From Gymnogyps californianus (Eukaryota; Chordata; Aves; Accipitriformes; Cathartidae), in contig NC_059481.1 in NCBI RefSeq assembly GCF_018139145.2, forward strand, positions 3,398,368 to 3,462,367: a DNA stretch of 64,000 nt, in the 5' to 3' direction. The notes beneath the pieces are model-generated. The model saw nothing but the letters and a program-made list of their open reading frames with translations. It had not been told where the DNA came from and ran no database searches. This document shows, piece after piece, positions 1-12,100 of this stretch. How positions within the stretch are numbered: position 1 is the first letter of the stretch; each line of letters opens with the position of its first letter. A program made the position numbers and the translations under genes.

Positions 1-3000
1 CATACCAGCAGGTTTTCAATGTTCGTATTTATGAGCACACTGCTCCCTTGACTCAGCTTTGGGTCTATCAGGGCAAATGAGGAGGAGAAGGATTCCTTAT
101 GGATCAAGTATTCACTATCAGTTTTTCCACTTATTTTTCAGATACAGCAATTCAGAAAGTATTCTCAAAGCAAAGTTATCTGTAAGGACATAATCCAATC
201 TAGCAGCTTGCTGCTGCTGAGGAAGTTCCTGAGCACTCTGCCCTTCCCCTTCCTCCCCACCCACATTGGTGCTACCACCTCAGATCTTTGTCAGCTGATT
301 TAACTCACTAACTCGGCAGAACGTGAACCTGGCAAAAGTAGATAGTTTTCTGCTGTGCTAGTGAGTTGATGGGTACAGAAGAGGAAGAGGAGCTGCATGG
401 CTGACAGCAAAGGCAGGGAAAGGAGTGAATCCTCGTCTTTCATCTGTAACGACAGCGTTGTGTAACTTCACTCTTAATGATACAGGTAACGCAGAGAAGG
501 AGCATTGCTTATACCATTAACGCTGTGTATGTGTAAGGTATCTAACTATAGACCTTTTGTTGCAAAGGCTGTCTTCTGTGCTGTGTCACCTATAATACTG
601 AAAGCTTATGATTCTGTTAGCAGTCCTAAATTCCACTGGAATTAAGTGATTTTTATATGATAATTAATAGTAAGAATTAGGAAAAAGTTATTAGAGAGTA
701 TATTACACTAAGGAGGAACCCAATTAAGGTTGCAGTCAACTTTTCTGAAGTGAGACAGCAAGCCAAGATGTACACTGTTATGTTGGCAAACTCTATGAAG
801 TCCAGATAACCAGTGAAACCCGAAACAAGGATGCTCAATTTGAGTTTTTGTTGAATAACTGGATAGAGGAAGAAGTAGTTATTACAGAGTGTTTCTTTTA
901 CCATCATTCTGCATGTCAGATAATTCAATTCACTGTTCAGTAGGCTGCTTTAGTATAAGAGAGGAAGAAGTCTCCTCATAGGTACTGTCATCTGCTGTGA
1001 AGTGAGAGCAAGACAGCTTCGGAGTTACAGGTCTGTCCTCTGGAAGGAGGGAGGTTAGATAGCATGCTCCCCCTGTCCGGGTGGCAGGGGCTGTTTGGCG
1101 CACAGCTCTTTCAGGGCACTGTTGGCTTTAATGACCTGTGCCCAAACTGCTGCACAGCAGATGATGCTCTGGCCATGTGGTAAACCAGATCAGGAAACCG
1201 GTTCAGGTTTAAGATCTCTATAAAATAAATGAGAGAATATTCACGACAGCTTTCTCCGTTGTTTGGCATCTTTTGCTGTTCCGTGCTGCAGGAGTGGTCT
1301 CCATGCATCTGCCTCTCCTTGCTTACAGCCAGGTTATTAGGGCGCAGATCTTACCCCAAGAGCTCCTGCTCTGATTTCAAATGATCAGAATATAATTCCA
1401 ATTTGTGTCTTCCTCCCCCTTGTTCTTCCTTGTCAGTTTTTACCTAAAAAGTACACGGTGCATAGCCAAGCTGAAACACAACTGTAAGCTAGTGCATAGT
1501 TCATAATTCAAAGAGGAAAAAATACTTTCCCTTTAGCTTATAAAACAATAGCTGAAGGACTTTTTGCTAAAAGGAGGAAGGACCCTAATGCATGTACTTG
1601 ATACTTTTTGCAATTGATTTTTACTGTGAAGCATGAACCTTTAGTTTAAGTATAACTTTGGAAACTCACAAGTAAGTGTGATGAAGTACAGACACCTGAT
1701 ACTTCTGGTTAGGTAGGTTTGTCACTGTGCTGCTAAGGTTGTATTTTTCTGGGGAGCATGTTGTGATAGCATTAGCTATCGTGGCTTCTGTCTTCTGCCT
1801 TTCTTCTGTAACACATAGATGTAAGCTATATTAAACTTCATTACTTGCAAGCCCTGTTACAGCCAACAATTTTCCATTGTTTTTTGTTCTGTTGGTTTCC
1901 TACAAGAGAGGTTCTCAAACTGTAGTCAGCGAAAATATATTAAACAGGTTCTTTTTAAACGCGAAGTTGGAGTATATGCGGCAGTCTGTGTGAAATTAGT
2001 CAGTCTGCATGAAACCAAGTGGTCTGTTTAGATCATTTTAAAAATAAAGTTTAGGAAACAATCCTATCCAGGTCAAGCTCCCTCTCGGCCCTCTGGTATG
2101 GAGGGAGGAAAATGCTGACAAGTATCATGCTTTTATTCAGAGTGATATCTTGTAGAGGAAAAAGAACTTCAGTTCAATATGCATACACAAATTTTTAACT
2201 CTTAAGTACTGTCTTCCTCAAAGATGGGAGAACAATCAGTTTTCTTTCCTTACATAAGGAAAATCACCTCCAAATTTCTTAAATTACAAAGGGAAAGAGG
2301 ATTTATGGTTACCTTAGTATACATTTCTAAATATTTTTACTTGTTAAGTAGCTATTTTCACAATGGTACATGCTTTCCTGTCTATATAAATTTTGTGTAA
2401 TGCTCAAAATTCTGTGTGGAAACAGGTCTGAGCCTAAAAGGAAATAGTGGAAATGACTCTTTCAGCCATATTTCTCAGCACCCAGCAAGCTAATGTATGT
2501 ATCTGAAAAAGATGAAGTGAAGGGAGACTGGATGAAACCAATCAGAGCTGTTAAGCTGCAGCAATACAAAACTGTTGGTATTTTAAATAAATGGTTAAAA
2601 TGAATTCCTGTTGGTTAGAGCTGGACTATTTTAAATTCCCCTAGGTTTAAAAGAAAAAAGGAGAAGGAATTTTAACCAGCTCATTTGTTAGAAAAATGAC
2701 CTGCAGATGGGGTTTGAGAGAATAATAGCAGCAGGTTATAGTGGGAAAATTGTGGCAGAGCAGCAGCTCAGACTTCGATGTATTTATGTAGAGTGGGCAG
2801 CAGAGAGATGTGAAGAATTCCCCACTGCAAACGTTGCGAAGCACCAGCATAGTACACTCATTTTATTTCCACAGACTGCTAATGTACTGTAGCTGTTCGT
2901 AGCAGTATAACATTTATGAAATCATATGCTGAAAAGTTTTAAAATATTGGAAGTGTTATGTAGTGTGCAAATATCAGTGGGTTTTCTCCCATTTATGTGC

Positions 3001-3317
3001 ATATTTTCAAGTACAGTCATATGTGGAAAACCTAGTGTTTCTTCCAGTCTTGCCCTGCTTTGTTCTAGGGCAAATACCCCTTCCTTAGTTCCCAGAGTCC
3101 TGAAATGTGTTTAGTAAATATTGGTTTTTATCAACACTTTATAAAGTCTACTGAAAATGCAAAAATGGTTGGGTTTTTTTTTCCCAAACCCTCATAACTC
3201 TGCCAAATTAGAGGGCTTTTATGAAGATGGCAAAAATTTTACAGCCACCAAAATTCAATTATAAATTGAATTCCTAAACAGGAAAGCTTGGGTGTGATAT
3301 GGTAGCACTGGAAAATC

Positions 3318-3333
3318 TTTTTTTTTTTTTTTT
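3318..3333. repeat. poly-T run
   Basis: Uninterrupted run of 16 T in non-coding DNA. It may be the tail of an old retroposed sequence on the - strand, but no element body is recognisable. Confidence 0.8.
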
Positions 3334-3590
3334 CTTCTCCTCTATCTTACTCTTGGGAAAATCTGAAATATACTTGCTGCAACTTAATAACAACAAAAAG
3401 TTGAGATTGCTTGGGCAGACTACAAAAATTAAAATATTCTCATGAATGACACCTGCAGGTAGTTTTTATTAAATAATGGAAACGAATATTTTTAATGCAG
3501 CTTACAGTATTTATGAGCACATTTTTGATCTGAAGAAATATACCCTAAAATTTCTGTGTGGAATACATTTTGTGTGTGTCTTCTGTAGGA

Positions 3591-3622
3591 TTTTTCTTTT
3601 TTCTTTTTCTTTTTCTTTTTTT
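3591..3622. repeat. T-rich simple repeat of (TTTTTC) type
   Basis: Runs of four to seven T separated by single C, about 32 bases. It creates short open frames rich in Phe, Leu and Ser that are not genes. Confidence 0.75.
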
Positions 3623-5004
3623 AATAGACTCTTCAGTATTTGCGATACTGGAGGTTAGAAGTGGGCAGTTTCTCAAAAACGTTAATAGAATACATTTTGT
3701 AGCAGCAAACGAACAATATCAATCTCTAGAACTACCAAGCCTCACACTTGACCTTGTGTAGAAGCTTACAAAAGAGAGGAAAACTCTGAATGCGTGTGTG
3801 CGGAGCCTGCCGTGGGTATATTTTGAAGCATTTTCTTAATACAAGATGTTTACCCCAGGGGAACTGTACTTGTAGTGACCTTACCTAACCTCAGCTGGAA
3901 TTCATTAAATACGCCTTTAGTAAAGAACAGTTGCAACAAGCTGTTTCCCACTGTCCCACTAGCGTACAATCAGGTAGTAGTAAGCCGAGAACAGCAACTT
4001 TGCCTGTAACAGGTTGCTCCATAGCGTTCCAGTGCGGGCAATAGTGACCTGCGGGCATCCCAAGTCTGAGGGGAGCCTTTTTTCGGAGGCTGACCAGTGT
4101 ACTAGATCAAAATGCATTCTCAAATGTTTTGTGAATAGTTTGCGCTTTTGGAAGTGAATAATAAACATCCCAGTTGGCTTTTAATACTGGAAAATAATAG
4201 TAAGTTCCAGGTATTACACTTACAACTTAAAAAGTATAAGATTACTAGTAATCATTCTTCACCCTCTTTTACCACCACCCACTGTCCATTTATTTGCAAT
4301 CTGTTTCACTGCCGTTATTTCTTTTCTTTCCTTGCTAAATATATATACAACTAGAATACAAAGTCTCATTAGTGTGCTGCCTCTAGCATGGCTGTCTCTT
4401 TATAGATGGGGTAGAAAGTTACAAAATGCAGTGAAGTGCTCATTTGAGGGGGAAACAGAGCACGCACAAATTATTTCAGCTCTGTAAAGCGTGAAGGCAC
4501 AGAAAAATAATTTGATTTCTACTACAAATCTTAAAGGTTTTTTCCCTATTTTAAATCTTCTTTTAATAATGCTTGAACAGTTCTGTTGCTTGCAAATATG
4601 TAGCATCACAGTGAACCTTCATTTATTTTCTATGTGTTTTTCCCCTGAAAAATTTTCCTTACCTTTAAACATGCCTCTCTGTTCTCACTACTCTAGAATT
4701 CTTTCACCCTCTTCTCAAAAGCATCTGAATATGACATGCAGTCTAACTTGAAAAGAATGCAAAAGAGGAATGCAGGGCAGAGAGTTGGAGGTATGGAGCA
4801 GCATCCACTCAGAATGATTACATACATCAGGACACTTCGAACTGGAAGATAGGTTGAGGGAGGCCTGTAAAAGAAATCACAAATCATAACGGCACAGGAA
4901 AAAGTAAATAGAGGTGACACAAAGGAACAAGTTTCTTATCTGTGTTCTTTTTTTATTTTTTCCCCCCAACAAGAACCTGGCAGCTCAAAACAAATGCACA
5001 AAGG

Positions 5005-5300
5005 TACTTCAGACAAAGCTGTTAAGCTGTGGAATGTCCTTCCACAGGATGTTGTGGATACGAAATTGTAAATCGGTTCAAAAGGTAATTGGATAAATTT
5101 ATGAAGGAAAATTCCATGCTAGACTACCAAGCACAAAGATGCCATTCTGTTACAGGAAGCCTCTAAGCTGCAAATTGCTGGAGATCAGGAGAGGGTTTGG
5201 AGAAAGTGTTGCTGTTTACGCCTTTACGCTCTGGGCCGCTGCCAGAAGCAGACTAATGGATGAGCTGGACTTTTGGTCTGATCTGCTAGGCTGCTGTCAT
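5005..5300 (+). repeat. old, diverged CR1-like LINE 3' fragment
   Basis: The stretch reads like the 3' part of an ancient amniote CR1 element on the + strand. In order it has a segment matching the CR1 'gtggaa...tgccacaggatgttgtgga' region (near 5028-5060), a 'ggattcaaaa..ggattagac' like part (near 5073-5095), and the characteristic end 'atggatgagctgga...ttggtctgatc' (near 5257-5288). Many substitutions and small gaps point to an old insertion. No open frame is kept; a 121-codon frame running through it from 5139 is chance. The family-level name cannot be fixed without a repeat library. Confidence 0.65.
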
Positions 5301-7959
5301 CTTGTAAACCGTTTTTGTCCTCCCTGGGGCTTTCCTTGGGGTATTTATGATCCTTCTGATTGTCTTTTCAACATCTTTGATATTTGGCAACTTTGCTTAA
5401 TCTGCAGTTTGTTACCTCTGTTATTTCAAATGTCATCAGCTGAATTGCATCATCCCTTCTTAGATGAAGTCTATTATGGTCAGTTCATACTTACTGTAAG
5501 TTAATAATTTATCCTGCGCAGATGGGGCACTCTTACTTTTCTGTGACAGTCAACTCCTCTGTCCATAAATTTGCATTTAGGAGTAAAATGTTTGAAAAAG
5601 TAACTTGTTACTTCAGCTTTTCCAATTTGGAGTTTTACACTGAACTAACATACAATAAAATTATTTTCTAGAGGAGCATTTAACAGATTTCTCTGTAGCT
5701 TTGGTAACTGTTTTATTGAAGTATAACATTCATTGAGGTCATTAAACCCTGGACAATTTCTTTAGCTAATTAAGCTATGTTACTTTGGCCCTGTGGTCTG
5801 CACCAACCTGTCAAATTGCTCCTGTCCAGCAGCAGTTCTTATTTTTGATCCAGGATTCCCCCCTTATTGCTGTTACCTATTTCCTCCTTTCTGTGTATTC
5901 CCAGTGAACTGTTTCTCAAGCATGGGGTTTCAGCTATGCATGTTATCAAGTGACTCCTTTCTCATTACTGTTTTGATAGTACTTTACTACCCTATTTTAA
6001 CTTGGTCTCGTTTTTCTTTAACTGAAGGTTTCAAATATTTTTCTCTGGCAAGAGAGTTTAGAATTAAAGCTTCTCAGGTTCTCCCTTTTCATACGAGTTC
6101 CTATATCAACACAAGTGTATAACTCTTATGTTAAGCTTGATACTAAACTTCAGTATCATCCTTTTAATACAGGGGGTTTTTTGAGAAAATGCTTTGCCCT
6201 ATTTAGAAGCATGAAGTGATGCTGCAGCTAAGCTGTATTGTTAGTCTAATGACAAGCCAGAACTAGAGTAATACTTGCTGTGTATTGTCCACTGTCCTTG
6301 CCTGTTTCCGTATTGCACAGTACCAATTGTTTCCAGCTTGCAGCTATTTTATACAGCTCAATCTATGTAGCTGCCAAAACCACCTAACGCCCAACCTGCC
6401 TCTAGTAAGAGAGAGTTTAAAGAAATTATCTTCCTTTTCTTCAGTGTTTTGAAAGATGGAGATGCTTTGGATTATGATGCAAAATTTCCCTGGCGCGTTC
6501 AATTCATGTGCTGTGGTGAAGTGGTTAAACACTTGGTTTTAAACAGTGCAATGCTATGTTGCGCACGCTGAAGAAATAAGACGACAGGACAGAGCAGGTC
6601 ACAGGCAAGAGAATTTCAGATAACTTTGGGGAAAAAGCTTGAACCATTGAACACCTGCTGAATTTTGTCATTTAAATGCCTAGTATGTATCTTAATATTT
6701 CAGAAATATTAAGTGCTACTTGCAGTTTCCTATTACAACTCTAGTTTATTTCAATCAGTATTTTTAAACTGCAGTCAGAACAAGAAAAAGTGCCTTGAAA
6801 TACTTGGGGGAGAGAAATAGCATGGCGAGAAATCGCAAAGCCTCTTTCTAATGCCCTCAGACCTTTGCTGTGGGGTGTTACCCTCACTCCAAGTGCTGTT
6901 TGCCTTAAGGTGGCTTTTCAGCAAATACTACTAGTTTTGTTAAATTTGTCAATGTTCAGTTAGATTTTACATTCAGAGCCCTGTACATTTTGACCTGTCC
7001 GCAAGCTCTGCTTATACTTGTTGACTGACCCTACAGTTCTGGTCATTTTAACTGAGCTATGTTCGTCTTCTGACATTATCTCATTAATTCAGTGCCAGGA
7101 GTATTTGTTGCATTTCTTTGTCTTCTGGCTATTCCGACCAATTCAATTTGCTTTCTGCTGTAGTTTCTTGCTTTAGATTTACATATTATATTAGTGCCTT
7201 TCTCATTGCAATGTCAAATGATATTTCTTTGAGAAGACAAAATGTGTGGATTGGCTCTTGTCACAAACTTAATTTAACCATCATTTATGTTCTTGGAAGT
7301 ACTCCATTTTTCATCCATTTCATTTATCTTAATACCTGCTTTTAAGTAAAACTTTGACAAATGATAGCAATACCTGGAAGATATTTTAGCGTAGTCTTTT
7401 GAAAATAATTTTCCTAAAGATCAGTGTGAATTCTTGTCCAGACCAGACTTAAAATAACAGTGTTAGGAAATGTCAAAGCTGGTAAAACTATTAAAAAGAA
7501 AAGGAATTTTGACTAATGGCCCATGTATGTGGCTTAACATTTAAGTAAAGATTGCATTTCTGACTTTAGTGATGAGAAAAATTCAGCTAAAGCATTTCTC
7601 TGTAGCTTCCTGCTGAATTAAGTTTTCTTTGTCTGGCCATAGCTGTGGGAGGTGCTCAGTGCAACACATCTCTGGAATTTTCCAGCTTTGTCTGGGATGC
7701 TGTTCGCACTCCGCTTGCAGCCACAAGCCCTCTCTCCCGGGGCATGCTGGCTTTCTGGGCTCAAGTGAGGTTTTGTGTTAAAGCTGAGTCAGTTTTCTGG
7801 GCTAAATACTTCTGTGGAAACCCACATTGAGAAGGGTAGTTTCAGTGTAAGTGAATCAGGAAACTGTGTGTTTGACAAGCCAGGGAAAGGCAGGAGTGAA
7901 AAATCAAGATTCCATTCTGACAGAGCCTTCAAGGTCATTCCTAAAAATACAGAATTGCT

Positions 7960-7961
<2 letters not shown>

Positions 7962-7990
<29 letters not shown>
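7962..7990. repeat. poly-T run of 29 bases
   Basis: One of the two longest mononucleotide runs in the window. It yields spurious Phe-rich (+) and Lys-rich (-) open frames in both strands. Length is likely polymorphic. Confidence 0.9.
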
Positions 7991-7995
<5 letters not shown>

Positions 7996-9161
7996 CTGGT
8001 TTAACAACAGATCATGTACGATTTGCAATCCAATATCAATCTCAATTCTTTTTTTTTTGCTTTTCAGTTTTTCCCACCATATGAATTGTTATTGATTTTT
8101 TTTTGATTGCCATCCACCAGAATTTTTACAGGAATTTAATAATTAACTAGCGAACGCTCTGGTAAAGTCTGTGCTAAGGGTCAGTCAAAATATATACCAG
8201 CTTCCTGCCACATTACTTCACGTCCTAAATGCTGGTGAAGTATTCGCTTGTCTGCGATTTGGTTCAAGGGACACACAGGATCAACAGAGATGGATTCTCT
8301 GTCTTAGTGAATGGAAAGAACAAACTGCATAATGAATCAACAGTATGTATGCGTACAGCGTAATTGACAGTCAATCCCTACGAGTTAAATGGGTTGCAGA
8401 GTGCTGCATTAACCTGCTGTCCTTTTGAAAGTGCTATGCTCAAGAAGGAGGTGTTATGATTCGTATTGTGTTTGTTTTGGTACTCAAAGTGTGGCTGTAC
8501 AAAAGTTCTTTCAAGTACACTGATGTTGGGGACTGTTCATTTGCTTTTGTATGTGGTATTAACCTATTCAGCAGGCTTAAAACAGACTCTCTTCCTCTTC
8601 TCTCAGGAAATTCATTCATTTTATATGAACAGATTTCATAAGGAGAGTGCCATGCATGCATTCAATCTGCCAGTTTCTCTTCATATCACAATTCAGTAAG
8701 ATTTTCTGAGAACCTTTGTTGTACACCCATGAGTGTTTGTTCCTGTGGGGAGGGTATTTGAAGCTGACAGCCACAGTCTGAGGCAGCATGTTAATGGTAG
8801 GCTTGTTTGGGATGCAGCCCTGGAGTTACCTCAGGAAATACACTGCCATTTCACATCTTTATTTGTTGAATTGAAACCAGGGAATCAACGTTATGTATTC
8901 AAGAGCAAGAAAAATGGCATTTGCAGCAGGGTGTAATTTTATTTTTATGGTCCCAAGCATTCTTTTGTTTGCAATTTTGGCTTAATATATTCATGATACC
9001 TTGAAAGACGGGTATACATAGAGGTGGGGGGGGTTAAATTGCTTTTGTTGTTGTTGTTTCTAGCTTATATAAATGCATATATTCTGTAAAGATCCAAGGT
9101 GACCTGAAAAGAGGGTTTGTAAAAGATTTTTCATCCAAATGATATTTTTTCAAATACAAAC

Positions 9162-9172
9162 GGGGGGGGGGG
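9162..9172. repeat. poly-G run of 11 bases
   Basis: Eleven consecutive G (after a single C at 9161) in otherwise AT-rich DNA. A shorter G run lies at about 9026-9033. Runs like this are uncommon and error-prone in sequencing. Confidence 0.85.
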
Positions 9173-12100
9173 AAGAGAATTTTTAAGTTTGTTCTCTCAA
9201 ACTTTGGTTTTGTTCAATGTTCTTACTTTCACAAGAGATCTTATTTTTTTCCAGAATTGCTAACAAGCCAGTGGAGTGAAGTATGTGCTAACAAAAGTAA
9301 TGTTAAGTATTGTAATAAAAATCTTTCCTCCTAGTTGATCACACATGCACACGCTCTGTGATTATTTCATTAATTCTCCTGAGAGATTCCAGGACACTTT
9401 TCAAGAGCAGATCTACTTTTTTATACTATTATTTGAAAGTATATATGGATTTTCTTTTAATGTAAATCTTTTCAGGTCTACTTGATTTTTAAATTTTTAT
9501 TTGCATATAAAATTTATAAAGTTAGATTATGACAGTACTGTTTCTAGTGCTTCTGAAACCACCTTTAAAGTCTGTCTTGCATGATACGTTATCTCAAATT
9601 ATTACATATGCATCTTTTTTGTAGAGCCTGTGCAATTAAAATATCTTTAATTTGTCTACTTTTTATGGTAACGTTCAAGGGAGAAGATAAGCCAATTTGT
9701 TCATGACAATTTTGAAATACTGCTTAACACATTTAAAACGAAAAAAGTTCTATTATGATTGAAAGGAAAGGGTGGGAAGAAAATGGCAAATCCCAGTGTA
9801 TGAAGCTGCAGAAGTCTTGTCAAAGTCGGAGTACTTGAGAAACTTCAAATGATCTTGTTTATTTAAACAAGGAATTAAGAATTTGCTCAGGGAAGACATG
9901 GGCTTTAAGTTATATAAAACAGAATCGGAAAGGTCATGAGAGATGACAACAAGGTGCATGTCTCAGGTATGATTTATAGAGGTAAATGCAATTCATATGC
10001 ATATGTGGAGAAAGTTATTTCCAGTATTGAGGTAACTCTCAGGAAATTTTAAAAAGTCCAGTTAATTTTGCAGATTCTTCATATTTACACACATACGAAC
10101 ATTATTTGAAGGCCGTTTAATGTTGTTGTCTATATTTGTTTGTTACCTTTTAAATAGCAACAACATGGGAAGAGCGAAGTATTTATTTGCAGGGGGAAAA
10201 CAAAGAAAATGTTCATAATATTATAGATCAAAAAGTAGTGTTCCTCAAATATTAAAAACATGAGTATTTTGTGTTCATACTTGAAGTGCATTTTTCTTTA
10301 TTAAAAAAATGTTTTATGAGATGATTTGGAGAAACCTGGAAGAAAAGTCTTTCTCTGTTAATCCCACAAAAGTTAAGGTTGCGCCATTCTTGTGCAAGTA
10401 GGCAAATGCTTCTGCAGAAACACTTTGGAGGAGAAAAATATCAGAACAAATTAAAGCCACAAGGATTTTTGCCATTTTTCATCAGTGATGATGTGCCTTG
10501 CCATATGCTACCGGCAGAAGTTATGCTGTCATGATGAAGTGCATGGTGGTGATATGTATATCTGTACATATAAGTGAACAAATACGTTTTAGGAGGGTTA
10601 TATGGAAAGATTTAAGCTTAAGAAGCAGCAGCATGCACAGGCTAATAAAGCTAAGGAGAGGACTGCAAAGCATGTTGTACTTTTTTTTTTTTTAAACTGA
10701 TGAATGGATCTTGCCTGGGATGACTGGTATGTGTACAAACAATACTGCTATGTTAACCCACTTTAAAAAGGTGTAGTAGAGAGAAACAATGTTGTGTGTA
10801 GACATGTGTATACAAACACACACAATGTTCAGGATTTATGGTGAGATGAGTACAGGATATTGCATTGACAATTAGATTCTGAGGTACTTCTAATAAAAAG
10901 AAAGTCTAGAGTCCATGACGCTTGTATTCAAAAACTTGTAATAATTGTATCATGTATAAAGAAAATCACTCAAACTCTGCTACTATACTTCATCAACATT
11001 CCTCCTTCTCTTAGCACTCCCCTTGCTTATCTTTTGCCGATGAGATGCTGTAAGGAAATACTTCTCTGTGTTTCTTTTGCTTCTGTCAATCCATGATAAT
11101 GATGATCTTGAAACTATTCTGCAGTGGCAACTTGCAGTACTTCAGTAAATTGTGGCTTTTGTCAGATAAATAGCATTGGTAAAAATTTTCTTGATCCCTA
11201 AAAACCTTCATTTATCTTCCCATTAAAAATATATATATATTCTTCCCCTTTAATCTGTAAAGCACAGCATATGATGTGGTTTCTTTGTTGATTTTAGGGA
11301 TAATTTTTAGCCTGTCAAAGACCTTCTGTCTCAACAACTTTGAAACAAAGATTTTTAAATAGATGATAAAGTGCAGCTGCCAGATTAACAGACATAAGAA
11401 ACTGGAAGGGGAGGATCTCACAGATGGTTCTAATAAAACTCGGCAAACAGCAAAGGAGTGTGGCGGTGGGTGGGGGAGTGGATTGAAATTCAAATCGTAA
11501 TCCCAGTGCAAGTGTTGGGTTTAGTTTGTGAAAGAACGTTGCATAAACAGCCATTTGAGGGTTTGGGGTTGGGTGGGGGTTTTATTGTTGCTTTCAATTT
11601 TTCCTGTTGCTATAGTACTGCTGATTTTTCCTTCTTCCTGTATTCCTATGTCCATATTGCTACCTGAGGCTTGTATTGCTGTGCCAAGAGTCCTCCTCTA
11701 GAAAGCCACGTTCAGATATTCATAGGATTTTTGTGAATGTGAAATAGCAGTAAAAGCCTAGATTTTCAGTAACTGTTGAGATAGGAAATTTTCCTTGTTG
11801 TTACGGCAAAGAACAGTACAAATGATGCAGTTGACTTCTGTTGCTTTATTGACAGGTGCTGCTCCTGTTCCTGTCTCTTATCCCATAGCCTCCCTCACAG
11901 GACTGTACAGCTCTGTGTGAATTTAGTAAGTTCCTTTTGGCTAAGCTTGAAACTCTCTTCCAAGCTTTAATAAACCATGTGTTTCTTTAATCTATAAGAA
12001 GTTTTTACTACATGATTCATTTGTAAGGATGGATGACTAGTAGTGCCTTCTGTCTTCTTTCCACTAACTTTTTCCTCTTATTAAATAATATTAGGTCTGT

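Noticed and set aside
7775..8095. Phe-rich and Lys-rich frames around the poly-T run
   Set aside because: They exist only because the T run has no stop codons in either strand.
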